From an uncultured Collinsella sp. (GTDB lineage Bacteria > Actinomycetota > Coriobacteriia > Coriobacteriales > Coriobacteriaceae): 64,000 nucleotides of DNA. A program made the position numbers and the translations under genes. The stretch spans positions 1 through 64,000 of the forward strand of contig CABUDI010000006.1 in NCBI GenBank assembly GCA_902490305.1, given 5' to 3'. The notes under the pieces were generated by a model that was not told the DNA's origin, searched no databases, and was given only the letters and a program-made list of their open reading frames with translations. Shown piece by piece: positions 14,798 through 22,169 of the stretch (position 1 is the stretch's first letter; every line of letters starts with the position of its first letter).

Positions 14798-16261
14798 TTA
14801 CTCGTCGTGCTTCTCCTCACGGCGTGCAGCAGCGCGTGCGTCGTGGATGCCCTTGATCGCGGCATGGCGAGCCGTTCGGGCATCATGGATGGCGTCGCGA
14901 GCCTCGGCGGTCGTCGCCTTGGCAGAGCGCAACTTGGCGGCCAGATCGGGGTTGGTTTCGGCGACCGCGGTAATCGCGGGGCCGTCGAGCTCCTCTTGCG
15001 TGGGCTCGGCCAAAAAGTCGATAGCATACTGGGCGGCCACCATGGAGCCCTTTGCCAGCACGGTCTCGTCGATCTTGTAGAAGCAGGAATGTTGGGCGTA
15101 CGTGGCGCCAATCTTGGGGTTGCGCGTACCTACAAAGGCGAGCACGCCCGGTACGCGACGCAGGTACTCCGAAAAATCCTCGCCCGAAAGCGTGCCGCGA
15201 TAATGGCCTTGGCCGGTGGGGCCCAGGCACTTGATTACGGCCTGACGGCAGCGCTCGCTCGAGGCGGCGTCGTTTTCGACCTTGTAGTTGGCGATGGTGT
15301 AGTCGGTGAGCTCTGCCTCGGCGCCCAAGGCGGCCGCGGTATGCTCCACGATGCGGCGCATAAGCTCCGGCATTTCCTCGTGGGTCGAATCTCCGTAGGT
15401 GCGCACCGTGCCGGCGAGGTAGGCCGTGCCGGCGATAACGTTGCGCGCGGTGCCGCCGTGCAGCTCGCCGACGGTGATGACGGCCGGCTCGTAGGGGCTG
15501 ATTTCGCGCGAGACGATGGTCTGCAGGGCGTTAACGATCTCGGCGGCAACCATGACGGCGTCGTGGCCGCGCTGGGGCATGGCGCCATGGCACGAGGTGC
15601 CGCGGACGTCGATGCGGAACCAGTCGGTATTGGCCATGCGCGGACCGGGCTCGCAGCTCACGGTGCCGGCGTCGACCTCACTCCAGATGTGCGCGGCGTA
15701 GGCGCCATCGACGCCGTCGAGCACGCCCGTGCCGATCATGAGCTTGGCGCCTTGGCCGTTTTCCTCGCTGGGCTGGAAGACGATGCGGACTTCGCCGTGG
15801 ATGTCGTCGGTCATATGGCGCAGGATTTGCAGCGTGCCGAGCATCATGGCGATATGGCAGTCGTGGCCGCAGGCGTGCATGCAGCCCTCGTTGACGCTGG
15901 CGAACTCCTCGCCGGTCTGCTCGGTGACGGGCAGGGCGTCGATGTCGGCGCGCAGCAGGATGCGGCGGCGTGGCGTGCCGTCCTCGCGATAGGCGTCGGG
16001 CGCGGTGCCGCGAAGGGTCGCCACAAGGCCCGTCTTAAGGGGACGCTCGTAGGGGATATTCATGGCATCGAGCTGGTTGGCGATGTCGGAGGTCGTGCGC
16101 TCCTCGGCGAGGCTCAGCTCCGGGTGCTTATGGAAGTGCCGGCGCTGCTTGATGATATAGGGTTCAAACTCGGTAGCGATATCTTTGATGGCTGCGGTGA
16201 CGTCGTCAGCCGCGCGAGCCTCGGTCGCCGCCATAATCTGCTGTGCCTTGGTCTTCGTCAT
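14798..16261 (-). CDS. M20 family amidohydrolase (AbgB/hippurate hydrolase type)
   Basis: A 487-residue metal-dependent amidohydrolase of peptidase family M20D, which splits N-acyl amino acids or similar amides. Metal-site motifs are intact: HKHPELSLAEERT, LLRADIDALPV, HACGHDCHIAMMLG, FQPSEENGQGAKLMI, and GRHD-like GHDAVMVAAEIVNAL in the lid domain. The catalytic domain ends near residue 430. A C-terminal extension of about 55 residues is rich in Ala/Arg/Asp/His and looks like a helix. The first 25 residues are also extra. The start at 16261 follows AAGGAG on the minus strand. It is divergent from the YtcJ-type hydrolase with 168 bp between them, so the two may share regulation and a substrate. 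The exact substrate is unknown. Confidence 0.87.
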   Translation of the reverse strand: MTKTKAQQIMAATEARAADDVTAAIKDIATEFEPYIIKQRRHFHKHPELSLAEERTTSDIANQLDAMNIPYERPLKTGLVATLRGTAPDAYREDGTPRRRILLRADIDALPVTEQTGEEFASVNEGCMHACGHDCHIAMMLGTLQILRHMTDDIHGEVRIVFQPSEENGQGAKLMIGTGVLDGVDGAYAAHIWSEVDAGTVSCEPGPRMANTDWFRIDVRGTSCHGAMPQRGHDAVMVAAEIVNALQTIVSREISPYEPAVITVGELHGGTARNVIAGTAYLAGTVRTYGDSTHEEMPELMRRIVEHTAAALGAEAELTDYTIANYKVENDAASSERCRQAVIKCLGPTGQGHYRGTLSGEDFSEYLRRVPGVLAFVGTRNPKIGATYAQHSCFYKIDETVLAKGSMVAAQYAIDFLAEPTQEELDGPAITAVAETNPDLAAKLRSAKATTAEARDAIHDARTARHAAIKGIHDARAAARREEKHDE

Positions 16262-16429
16262 GGTCGATTTGCTCCTTGCTGGGTTGATCGCAAAATCGTA
16301 CAGGCTCTCTCCAGTATGCCACCTGCCGCTAGGGCTGGTAAAGTTGCCGTTTGCCGCTTGGGGTTTTGTTGCAAGGGCGGGGGAGTACACTCGGGGGTGT
16401 TGAATTTCCTGCCAGAGATGGGGATGCCC

Positions 16430-18067
16430 ATGCAACATATCGATCGGATTATCCGCTCCAAGAACGTCTTTACCGCGCAAGACGGCATCGATACCGCCCG
16501 CGAGCTGGCGATTGCCATCGCAGGCGACCATATCGTCGCAGTCGGTGCGCCCGATGACGTGATTGCCGCCGCGCCTGCCGCCACGTCGGTTATCGACTAC
16601 GGCGAGCAGTTTGTCTGCCCCGGCTTTCATGACGCTCATCTGCACTTCTTCCATACCTCGGTCGGTTCCTCGCCGTACATGCTCATGGATATGGGCACGT
16701 CCGAGGCTGCGCTAGTGCAGCACGCGCTCGAGTTTTCCCGGGACCTGCCCGATGACGCTTGGGTTGTGACGCAGGGCTGGCGCGACTACCGTTGGGATCC
16801 GCCCGAGCATCCTACCAAGGCGTCGCTCGATGCGGCATTCCCCGATCGTCCCTGCGTTATGTATTCGGGCGACGGGCACACGCTTTGGCTCAACAGCCGC
16901 GCACTCGAGGCGCTCGGCGTCACACGCGACAGCGAGCCGCCAGCGGGCGGCAGTTACGACAAGGACGCAAACGGCGAGCTCACGGGCATTGCTCACGAGG
17001 CGGCTGCTATGCAGCTGCTGCCGCGCTGTCTTGAGTGGCTGGGGGAGGATCGCATTGCAAGCGCTTACGTCGATCAAATGAGGCGTATGGCCGAGCAGGG
17101 CATCACTTCGATCTGCGACATGTCGCTCATGCCCATGCCGGGCTGCGACTTTATCCGCGACGACGTCTACGACAAACTACAGGCAGCCGGCAAGTTGGGC
17201 ATCCGAGCCCATCTGTTCCCCACGCTGCTGGATGACCAGTCGCGCTTGGAAGAGCTGCAGACCTGCTACGCGAACAACGCGCTGCTCTCGGCGCCAGGCT
17301 TTAAGCAGTTCTTCGACGGCGTGTCGAGCGAACACACGGCATATCTCACCGAGCCCTATACCAACCCGCGCTTCCCGGGCGATCAAGGCCGCCTGACGGT
17401 TCCTGCCGAGCGTATGCGCAAACTGGTCCTCGCTGCCGCGGAGCGCGGTCACACCGTGCGCATCCACGTCATCGGCGACGGTGCCATCCATGCCGCGCTC
17501 GATATCTTTGAGGAGGCCGCCGAACTGTACGGCTTGCCCCAGCACGGTTATAACACGCTCGAGCATCTGGAGAACCTCCTGCCCGAGGACATCGACCGCC
17601 TGCGCAAGCTCAACGTGGTTGCTTCGAGCCAGCCCTGCCACATTACACTCGACCCGGGTGGACCGGAGCGCGACCTGGGTCTGGAGCGCAGCCGCATCAT
17701 GTGGCCGTTTGCGACCTATAAGCAGCGCGGCATCCGCCAAGCCTTCGGCACCGATAGCCCCATAACAGCTGTTACCAGCATGAACGTGCTCTACACGGCC
17801 ATCACGCGCCAAGACCCTCGCAGCCACTGGCCCGAGGGCGGCTGGCTCCCCAGCGAGCGCATCGACGCGGCAACGGCCCTGCGCAACTACACTCTGGGCA
17901 GTGCCTATGCGGCAGGCGACGAGCAAAACCTCGGCAGCTTGGAGCCCGGCAAGTATGCCGACCTGGTAGTCCTGGACCAAAACCCGCTCACTGTCGATCC
18001 ACAAGAGCTCCAGGCTACCAAGGTTCAGGCCACCTACCTGGCAGGCAACTTGATTTACGAGCGCTAA
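16430..18067 (+). CDS. YtcJ-type amidohydrolase
   Basis: A 545-residue metal-dependent hydrolase of the amidohydrolase superfamily (YtcJ/amidohydrolase_3 type). The HxH metal motif is in CPGFHDAHLHFFH near residue 70; other hallmarks are TIRIHVIGDGAIHAALD near residue 343, and FGTDSPI with SLEPGKYADLVVLDQNPL near the C-terminus, where the chain closes the small beta-sandwich. Start choice: ATG codons at 16418, 16424 and 16430 are all in frame. I prefer 16430 because GGGG sits six bases upstream, but the end of the protein is unaffected. A long upstream open frame on the same strand is only the antisense of the M20 gene. The substrate is unknown; family members act on amides and imides, often poorly defined. 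Confidence 0.85.
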   Translation: MQHIDRIIRSKNVFTAQDGIDTARELAIAIAGDHIVAVGAPDDVIAAAPAATSVIDYGEQFVCPGFHDAHLHFFHTSVGSSPYMLMDMGTSEAALVQHALEFSRDLPDDAWVVTQGWRDYRWDPPEHPTKASLDAAFPDRPCVMYSGDGHTLWLNSRALEALGVTRDSEPPAGGSYDKDANGELTGIAHEAAAMQLLPRCLEWLGEDRIASAYVDQMRRMAEQGITSICDMSLMPMPGCDFIRDDVYDKLQAAGKLGIRAHLFPTLLDDQSRLEELQTCYANNALLSAPGFKQFFDGVSSEHTAYLTEPYTNPRFPGDQGRLTVPAERMRKLVLAAAERGHTVRIHVIGDGAIHAALDIFEEAAELYGLPQHGYNTLEHLENLLPEDIDRLRKLNVVASSQPCHITLDPGGPERDLGLERSRIMWPFATYKQRGIRQAFGTDSPITAVTSMNVLYTAITRQDPRSHWPEGGWLPSERIDAATALRNYTLGSAYAAGDEQNLGSLEPGKYADLVVLDQNPLTVDPQELQATKVQATYLAGNLIYER

Positions 18068-18085
18068 TATTCATGTCGTACCGTT

Positions 18086-18140
18086 AAACGCGGCTCGCGC
18101 AGTCTATTTTGGGATGGCGCTCGAGCCGCGTTTGCGTTTT
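18086..18140 (+). terminator. Terminator after the YtcJ-type hydrolase
   Basis: A twelve-base stem (18086-18097 with 18122-18133) closes a loop of 24 bases and is followed by GCGTTTTGG. Confidence 0.7.
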
Positions 18141-18319
18141 GGTGGGGATCCGCCATGAGCGTCCCTGCTCTGTTGGATTTGGGTGCGGGGCGGAGGTGCT
18201 GCTGCCCCGCGCTCAATTTGGACACCAGCAATGCTATCTCTTGGTGTTTTGCATACTTCCCATTACAGATTGCATAAATAGGCTGGGATGTCCTTCCTGA
18301 TCCTGATGTACCCCCGCCC

Positions 18320-18563
18320 GTGCCGTGCAAAAAACGGAGTATTCAGCACCGCGAGCTCTGCCGGTGCCGCTGCGGCTGAGTAACGTTGCGGAGATTGACG
18401 TCATTTTGGGGTTCGGCGCGGCGCGAAGCATGCCTTTTTGTCCTGGCGGGGTTTGCCTGCCGACTCAAATCCCCGGTCGAAGGCGTCCTTGGAACCAATA
18501 TGGTGTGTCCGGCGTGTATGCAGCCGTCCTGGCTTGCTGAATACTCCCAAAAATGCACGGCGC
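18320..18563. repeat. MITE-like element with terminal inverted repeats
   Basis: The ends 18320-18348 and 18535-18563 are inverted copies matching at about 23 of 29 positions, including a perfect 13-base block (GGAGTATTCAGCA on the left; its complement on the right) and a GCCGTGC block. The interior has no gene. No clear target duplication is visible. Confidence 0.6.
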
Positions 18564-18635
18564 TCCCCAGGGGACCCGCGCGCAGCGAAAACCATGCCCA
18601 TGTCGCTATCCGCATCGCCATTTTGCTGCACTGAC

Positions 18636-18846
18636 TTTTCTGAATGCCGGGACCGAATTAGTTAACCTGCCTCCCGTGTGGCTCCGGAGGGGCGGGGCAT
18701 AAGGTTTATCGCGAGTTCCGCACGAGCCGAAGGCCACTTAATGTGGCCTTCGTGCGAGCAGGACTGCCCGAGCAGGAAACCTTATGCCCCGCCCCTCCGG
18801 AGCCACACGGGGGCCACCGCTAAGTTATCCCCCGGCATTCAGAAAA
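18636..18846. repeat. Nested giant palindrome upstream of groES
   Basis: Three nested inverted repeats share one centre. The outer pair is 16/16 (18636-18651 with 18831-18846, TTTTCTGAATGCCGGG and its complement). The middle pair is 35/35 perfect (18673-18707 with 18777-18811). The inner hairpin is GAAGGCCAC-TTAAT-GTGGCCTTC near 18729-18751. A looser match continues outward (GCACT blocks). It could be a mobile palindrome or a long structured terminator or leader. Confidence 0.8.
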
Positions 18847-18942
18847 TCTAAGTGCCAAAAAATAAGATTTTTTGACTCCGTGTTGTATAACCCGCCATTC
18901 GTGGGTACCATTCAACGCGTACGCAAACAAAAAGGGTTAATT

Positions 18943-18961
18943 CGCGTGGCATAACCACGCG
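18943..18961 (+). promoter_or_regulatory. Stem-loop in the groES leader
   Basis: CGCGTGG and CCACGCG form a perfect seven-base stem with loop CATAA. It ends ten bases before the Shine-Dalgarno GGAGGAG (18971-18977). No CIRCE (TTAGCACTC-N9-GAGTGCTAA) or HAIR-type heat-shock operator is visible upstream. Confidence 0.5.
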
Positions 18962-18983
18962 GCCCAAAAAGGAGGAGACAAGC

Positions 18984-19277
18984 ATGTCGTCTTTGAAGCC
19001 GCTTGCAGATCGTGTTCTGGTCAAGCCCGACGAGGCCGAGCAGAAGACCGCTTCTGGTCTGTATATCGCCAGCAACGCTCAGGAGAAGCCGCAGCGCGGC
19101 ACCATCGTTGCCGTTGGCGCCGGCAAGGTCAACGACAAGGGTGAGCGCATCCCCATGGACGTCAAGGTCGGTGACGTTGTCATCTACGGTAAGTTCGGTG
19201 GCAACGAGGTCAAGGTCGACGGCGAGAAGTATCTGCTGATGCGCGCCGACGACATCTACGCCGTCGTCGAGGCCTAG
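18984..19277 (+). CDS. groES: Co-chaperonin GroES
   Basis: A 97-residue co-chaperonin that caps the GroEL ring during ATP-driven folding. The sequence is a standard GroES: LKPLADRVLVKPDEAEQKTASGLYIASNAQEKPQRGTIVAVGAGK, the mobile loop within residues 16-32, and VKVGDVVIYGKFGGNEVKVDGEKYLLMRADDIYAVVE. The ATG at 18984 follows GGAGGAG. groEL follows after 96 bp without a terminator, so they form the usual operon. Codon use is that of a highly expressed gene. Confidence 0.97.
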   Translation: MSSLKPLADRVLVKPDEAEQKTASGLYIASNAQEKPQRGTIVAVGAGKVNDKGERIPMDVKVGDVVIYGKFGGNEVKVDGEKYLLMRADDIYAVVEA

Positions 19278-19373
19278 TCTCGTCAGAATCTCTGATTCGT
19301 CTTTGAACGCGCCCGCCGCATAGGACTCGGAAGCGGCGACGCGAGTCACATTTCTTTTGGAGGATTACCTACC

Positions 19374-21011
19374 ATGGCAAAGAACATTACGTTCAACACC
19401 GATGCCCGCGCTAAGCTTGCCAAGGGCGTCAACACTCTGGCCGACGCCGTTACCGTCACCATGGGCCCCAAGGGCCGCTACGTTGCGCTGCAGCGCACGT
19501 TCGGTGCTCCGACCATCACCAACGACGGCGTTTCTGTCGCCAAGGAGATCGAGCTCGAGGACAACATCGAGAACATGGGCGCTCAGCTGGTGAAGGAGGT
19601 TGCCACCAAGACCAACGACACCGTGGGTGACGGCACCACCACCGCAACCCTGCTCGCTCAGGCCATCGTCAACGACGGTCTGCGCAACGTCGCCGCTGGC
19701 GCCAACCCGCTGGCCATCCGTCGCGGCATCGACAAGGCCGTCAACGCCGCCGTCGCCGAGATGAAGAAGCAGGCCAAGCCGGTCGAGACCAAGGAGCAGA
19801 TCGCTTCCGTCGGTACCATCTCCGCCGGTGACCCCGAGGTCGGCGAGAAGATCGCCGAGGCCATGGAGGTCGTGGGCAAGGACGGCGTCATCACCGTCGA
19901 GGATTCCCAGACGTTCGACATCACCATCGACACCGTCGAGGGCATGCAGTTCGACAAGGGCTATGTCTCCGCTTACTTCGTCACGGACAACGACCGCATG
20001 GAGGCCGTGATGAAGGATCCGTACATCCTCATCACCGACCAGAAGATTTCCAGCGTCCAGGACATCATGCCCGTTCTCGAGGCTGTCCAGCGCGCTGGCC
20101 GTGGCCTGCTCATCATCGCTGAGGACATCGACGGCGAGGCCCTGCCTACCCTGGTCCTCAACAAGATCCGTGGCGCCCTCAACGTCTGCGCCGTCAAGGC
20201 CCCGGGCTACGGCGATCGCCGCAAGCGCATCCTCGAGGACATCGCCGTCCTCACCGGTGGCCAGGCTGCCCTGGACGAGCTGGGTGTGAAGGTCGCTGAC
20301 ATCACCGCCGATATGCTCGGTACTGCTAAGTCCGTCACCATCTCCAAGGACAACACCGTCGTCGTCGGCGGCGCTGGCTCCAAGGAGGCCATCGACGCCC
20401 GCATCGCTCAGATCAAGGGTGAGATGGAGAACACCACCTCTGACTTCGACCGTGAGAAGCTCCAGGAGCGCCTGGCAAAGCTCTCCGGTGGCGTTGCCGT
20501 CATCAAGGTCGGCGCTGCTACCGAGTCCGAGCTCAAGGAGATCAAGCACCGCGTCGAGGATGCCCTGCAGGCTACCCGCGCTGCTGTCGAGGAGGGCATT
20601 GTCGCTGGCGGCGGCGTCGCCTTCATGGACGCTGCTCCTGCGCTCGACGCTGTCGAGATCGACGACCCCGAGGAGAAGATCGGCGTCGATATCGTCAAGA
20701 AGGCTCTGACCGCTCCGGTCGCTACCATCGCCAAGAACGCTGGCTTTGAGGGCGCCGTCGTGGTCGACAAGGTTGCCGAGCTGCCCGCCGGCCAGGGTCT
20801 CAACTCTGCCAACGGCGAGTGGGGCGACATGATCGAGATGGGCGTCCTCGACCCCGTCAAGGTCAGCCGCGTCACCCTTCAGAACGCTGCTTCTGTCGCC
20901 AGCCTGATCCTCATCACCGAGGCCACCGTCTCCGATGTACCCAAGAACACTCAGCTTGAGGACGCTATCGCTGCTGCTACCGCTGGTCAGCAGGGCGGCG
21001 GTATGTACTAA
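19374..21011 (+). CDS. groEL: Chaperonin GroEL
   Basis: A 545-residue chaperonin that forms the 14-mer folding chamber with GroES. The ATP-site motifs VTMGPKGRYVALQ and NDGVSVAKEIELED are present, with the VGDGTTTATLLAQAIV loop and AVEEGIVAGGGVAFMDA near residue 410. The usual GGM-type tail is short (QQGGGMY). One residue is unusual: the common GRNV in the phosphate loop region reads GRYV. The start follows GGAGG. The operon ends at a very long nested palindrome (21038-21180) that probably works as its terminator. Confidence 0.97.
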   Translation: MAKNITFNTDARAKLAKGVNTLADAVTVTMGPKGRYVALQRTFGAPTITNDGVSVAKEIELEDNIENMGAQLVKEVATKTNDTVGDGTTTATLLAQAIVNDGLRNVAAGANPLAIRRGIDKAVNAAVAEMKKQAKPVETKEQIASVGTISAGDPEVGEKIAEAMEVVGKDGVITVEDSQTFDITIDTVEGMQFDKGYVSAYFVTDNDRMEAVMKDPYILITDQKISSVQDIMPVLEAVQRAGRGLLIIAEDIDGEALPTLVLNKIRGALNVCAVKAPGYGDRRKRILEDIAVLTGGQAALDELGVKVADITADMLGTAKSVTISKDNTVVVGGAGSKEAIDARIAQIKGEMENTTSDFDREKLQERLAKLSGGVAVIKVGAATESELKEIKHRVEDALQATRAAVEEGIVAGGGVAFMDAAPALDAVEIDDPEEKIGVDIVKKALTAPVATIAKNAGFEGAVVVDKVAELPAGQGLNSANGEWGDMIEMGVLDPVKVSRVTLQNAASVASLILITEATVSDVPKNTQLEDAIAAATAGQQGGGMY

Positions 21012-21037
21012 GGCCGACAAGGTCTAGAACTCCCACC

Positions 21038-21180
21038 GGGAATCCGGGGGCGGGACGGGGTTTCTCTCCGGAACGTCCTCGGACATGCAAAGAGGCTCCG
21101 CATCGCGCTTCGCGCTGCGGAGCCTCTTTGCGTCCTGCGGAATGTTCCGGAGAGAAGCCCCGTCACGCCCCCGGATCCCC
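21038..21180. repeat. Nested giant palindrome / terminator after groEL
   Basis: Outer arms 21038-21074 and 21144-21180 match at 34 of 37 positions. An inner perfect 16-base stem (21087-21102 with 21116-21131) holds a CGCG-CTT-CGCG tip. It lies 27 bp behind groEL and can act as a terminator, but it is far longer than one needs to be. Architecture resembles the palindrome upstream of groES. Confidence 0.8.
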
Positions 21181-21384
21181 TGCGTTTACGGCCTTGAGGT
21201 CGGCGTGGGCGGAGATCGTGGCTGATGGGGATACGTGTCCCGGTCGCTGTTTCGCGGCTTTGCCGCGAAAGGCGCGTTACTTTGGGACGGGTGGGGAACG
21301 TGGTTGTTGCGGTAACTGGTCCCCGCCATAAATTACCCATGGCATACTTGCGCGAAAGCCTACTGGTGCTACACTTGCAATTGC
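21181..21384. other. Intergenic region between groEL palindrome and FMN riboswitch
   Basis: No gene. A perfect eight-base hairpin lies at 21251-21269 (TTCGCGGC-TTT-GCCGCGAA). TTTGGGACGGG follows at 21281. The promoter for the riboflavin operon must lie here but I cannot place it with confidence. Confidence 0.4.
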
Positions 21385-21567
21385 TGTTTCAGGGCGGGGT
21401 GAAATTCCCCACTGGCGGTAAATCGGGCGGTGCCAAAGGGGCGCCGTGGTGCAGGCGAGACGCCTGCGGCCGAGCCGAGGAGTCCGCGACCCGTGTGTGC
21501 GTTGGTTCGCATGCCGGCTGAACTGGTGAGATTCCAGTACCAACGGTTAGAGTCCGGATGAAAGAGG
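21385..21567 (+). ncRNA. FMN riboswitch (RFN element)
   Basis: The RFN consensus blocks are all present in order: AGGGCGGGGTGAAATTCCCC at 21391, ACTGGCGGTAAATC, a variable helix (GGCGCC-type and CAGGCGAGACGCCTG), GAGTCCGCGACCC near 21479, and GGCTGAACTGGTGAGATTCC followed by AACGGTTAGAGTCCGGATGAAAGAGGC near 21541-21567. The RNA binds flavin mononucleotide and normally shuts off the downstream riboflavin gene, either by a terminator or by hiding the ribosome site. The start codon of ribU lies only 12 bases past the element, so control of translation is the simpler model here. 5' and 3' limits are approximate. Confidence 0.95.
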
Positions 21568-21578
21568 CAGGTGATCTT

Positions 21579-22169
21579 ATGTCTGAACAGTCGCAGCATA
21601 TCCATTTTGAGAACACGAATAGGTGGAGCACCAAACAGCTCGTTACCATGGCGCTGATGTGCGCCTTGGGCGCCCTGTTTATGTATGTGCAGCTGCCCAT
21701 CCTTCCTTCGGCGCCGTTTTTGACGTATGACCCGTCGCTGGTGCCGGCGATGGTGTGCGGTTTTGCGTATGGTCCTGGCGCTGGTACTGCTGTTGCCGCT
21801 ATGGCGATTGTTATCCATGCGCTTACCACGGGCGATTGGGTCGGCGCACTTATGAACCTGGTGGCTACGCTGGGCTACATTCTGCCCGCGGCTATCGTGT
21901 ACCAGAAGATGCATACCTATAAGGGTGCCGTGATTGGCCTAGTGTTCGGTGTCATTGCCGCTACGGCGCTGTCTATGGTCGCTAACCTTACCATTGGCGT
22001 ATGGTTCTGGTATGGCTCGGTCGATGCGATCGCCCCGCTCATGATTCCTGCCGTACTGCCGTTCAACCTTATCAAGACCGTGCTTAACTCGGTGTTGACG
22101 CTGGCGGTGTATAAAGCAGTCTCCAACCTCATCACGCCTAAAAAGGACCAGGTCAAAGGCCGCGCATGA
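21579..22169 (+). CDS. ribU: ECF riboflavin transporter, S component (RibU)
   Basis: A 196-residue substrate-binding membrane protein of an energy-coupling-factor transporter, predicted to bind riboflavin. Six hydrophobic segments follow a hydrophilic N-terminus of about 25 residues (containing NRWSTKQLVTMALMCALGALFMY, which resembles the RibU/ThiT opening). Riboflavin specificity is inferred from the FMN riboswitch directly upstream and from the RibU-like pattern LPILPSAPFLTYDPSLVPAMVCGFAYGPGAG. The ATG at 21579 (MSEQSQ) is chosen over an in-frame one at 21558 because the latter lies in the riboswitch. Its stop overlaps the ecfA start by four bases (ATGA), showing tight coupling. Confidence 0.9.
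   Translation: MSEQSQHIHFENTNRWSTKQLVTMALMCALGALFMYVQLPILPSAPFLTYDPSLVPAMVCGFAYGPGAGTAVAAMAIVIHALTTGDWVGALMNLVATLGYILPAAIVYQKMHTYKGAVIGLVFGVIAATALSMVANLTIGVWFWYGSVDAIAPLMIPAVLPFNLIKTVLNSVLTLAVYKAVSNLITPKKDQVKGRA

Larger units (their letters stand above)
18141..18983. other. Long intergenic region upstream of groES
   Basis: About 840 bp with no supportable gene; the short frames in it do not resemble proteins. Two separate symmetric elements fill much of it: a 244 bp segment with ~29-base terminal inverted repeats (18320-18563) and a 211 nt nested palindrome (18636-18846). The groES leader follows. Confidence 0.6.

Noticed and set aside
14714..16417. Long plus-strand open frame preceding the YtcJ-type gene
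   Set aside because: It is the antisense of the M20 gene; the real start of the hydrolase is at 16418-16430.
16270..16420. Promoter between the divergent hydrolases (TACACT at 16386)
   Set aside because: No good -35 partner at standard spacing.
18109..18665. Small frames in the groES upstream gap
   Set aside because: They cross the inverted repeats and have no family resemblance or ribosome site.
18872..18891. TTGACT and TATAAC before groES as promoter
   Set aside because: The spacing is only 8 bp, so they cannot be one promoter.
19365..21020. Long minus-strand frame opposite groEL
   Set aside because: Antisense artefact of biased codon use in groEL.
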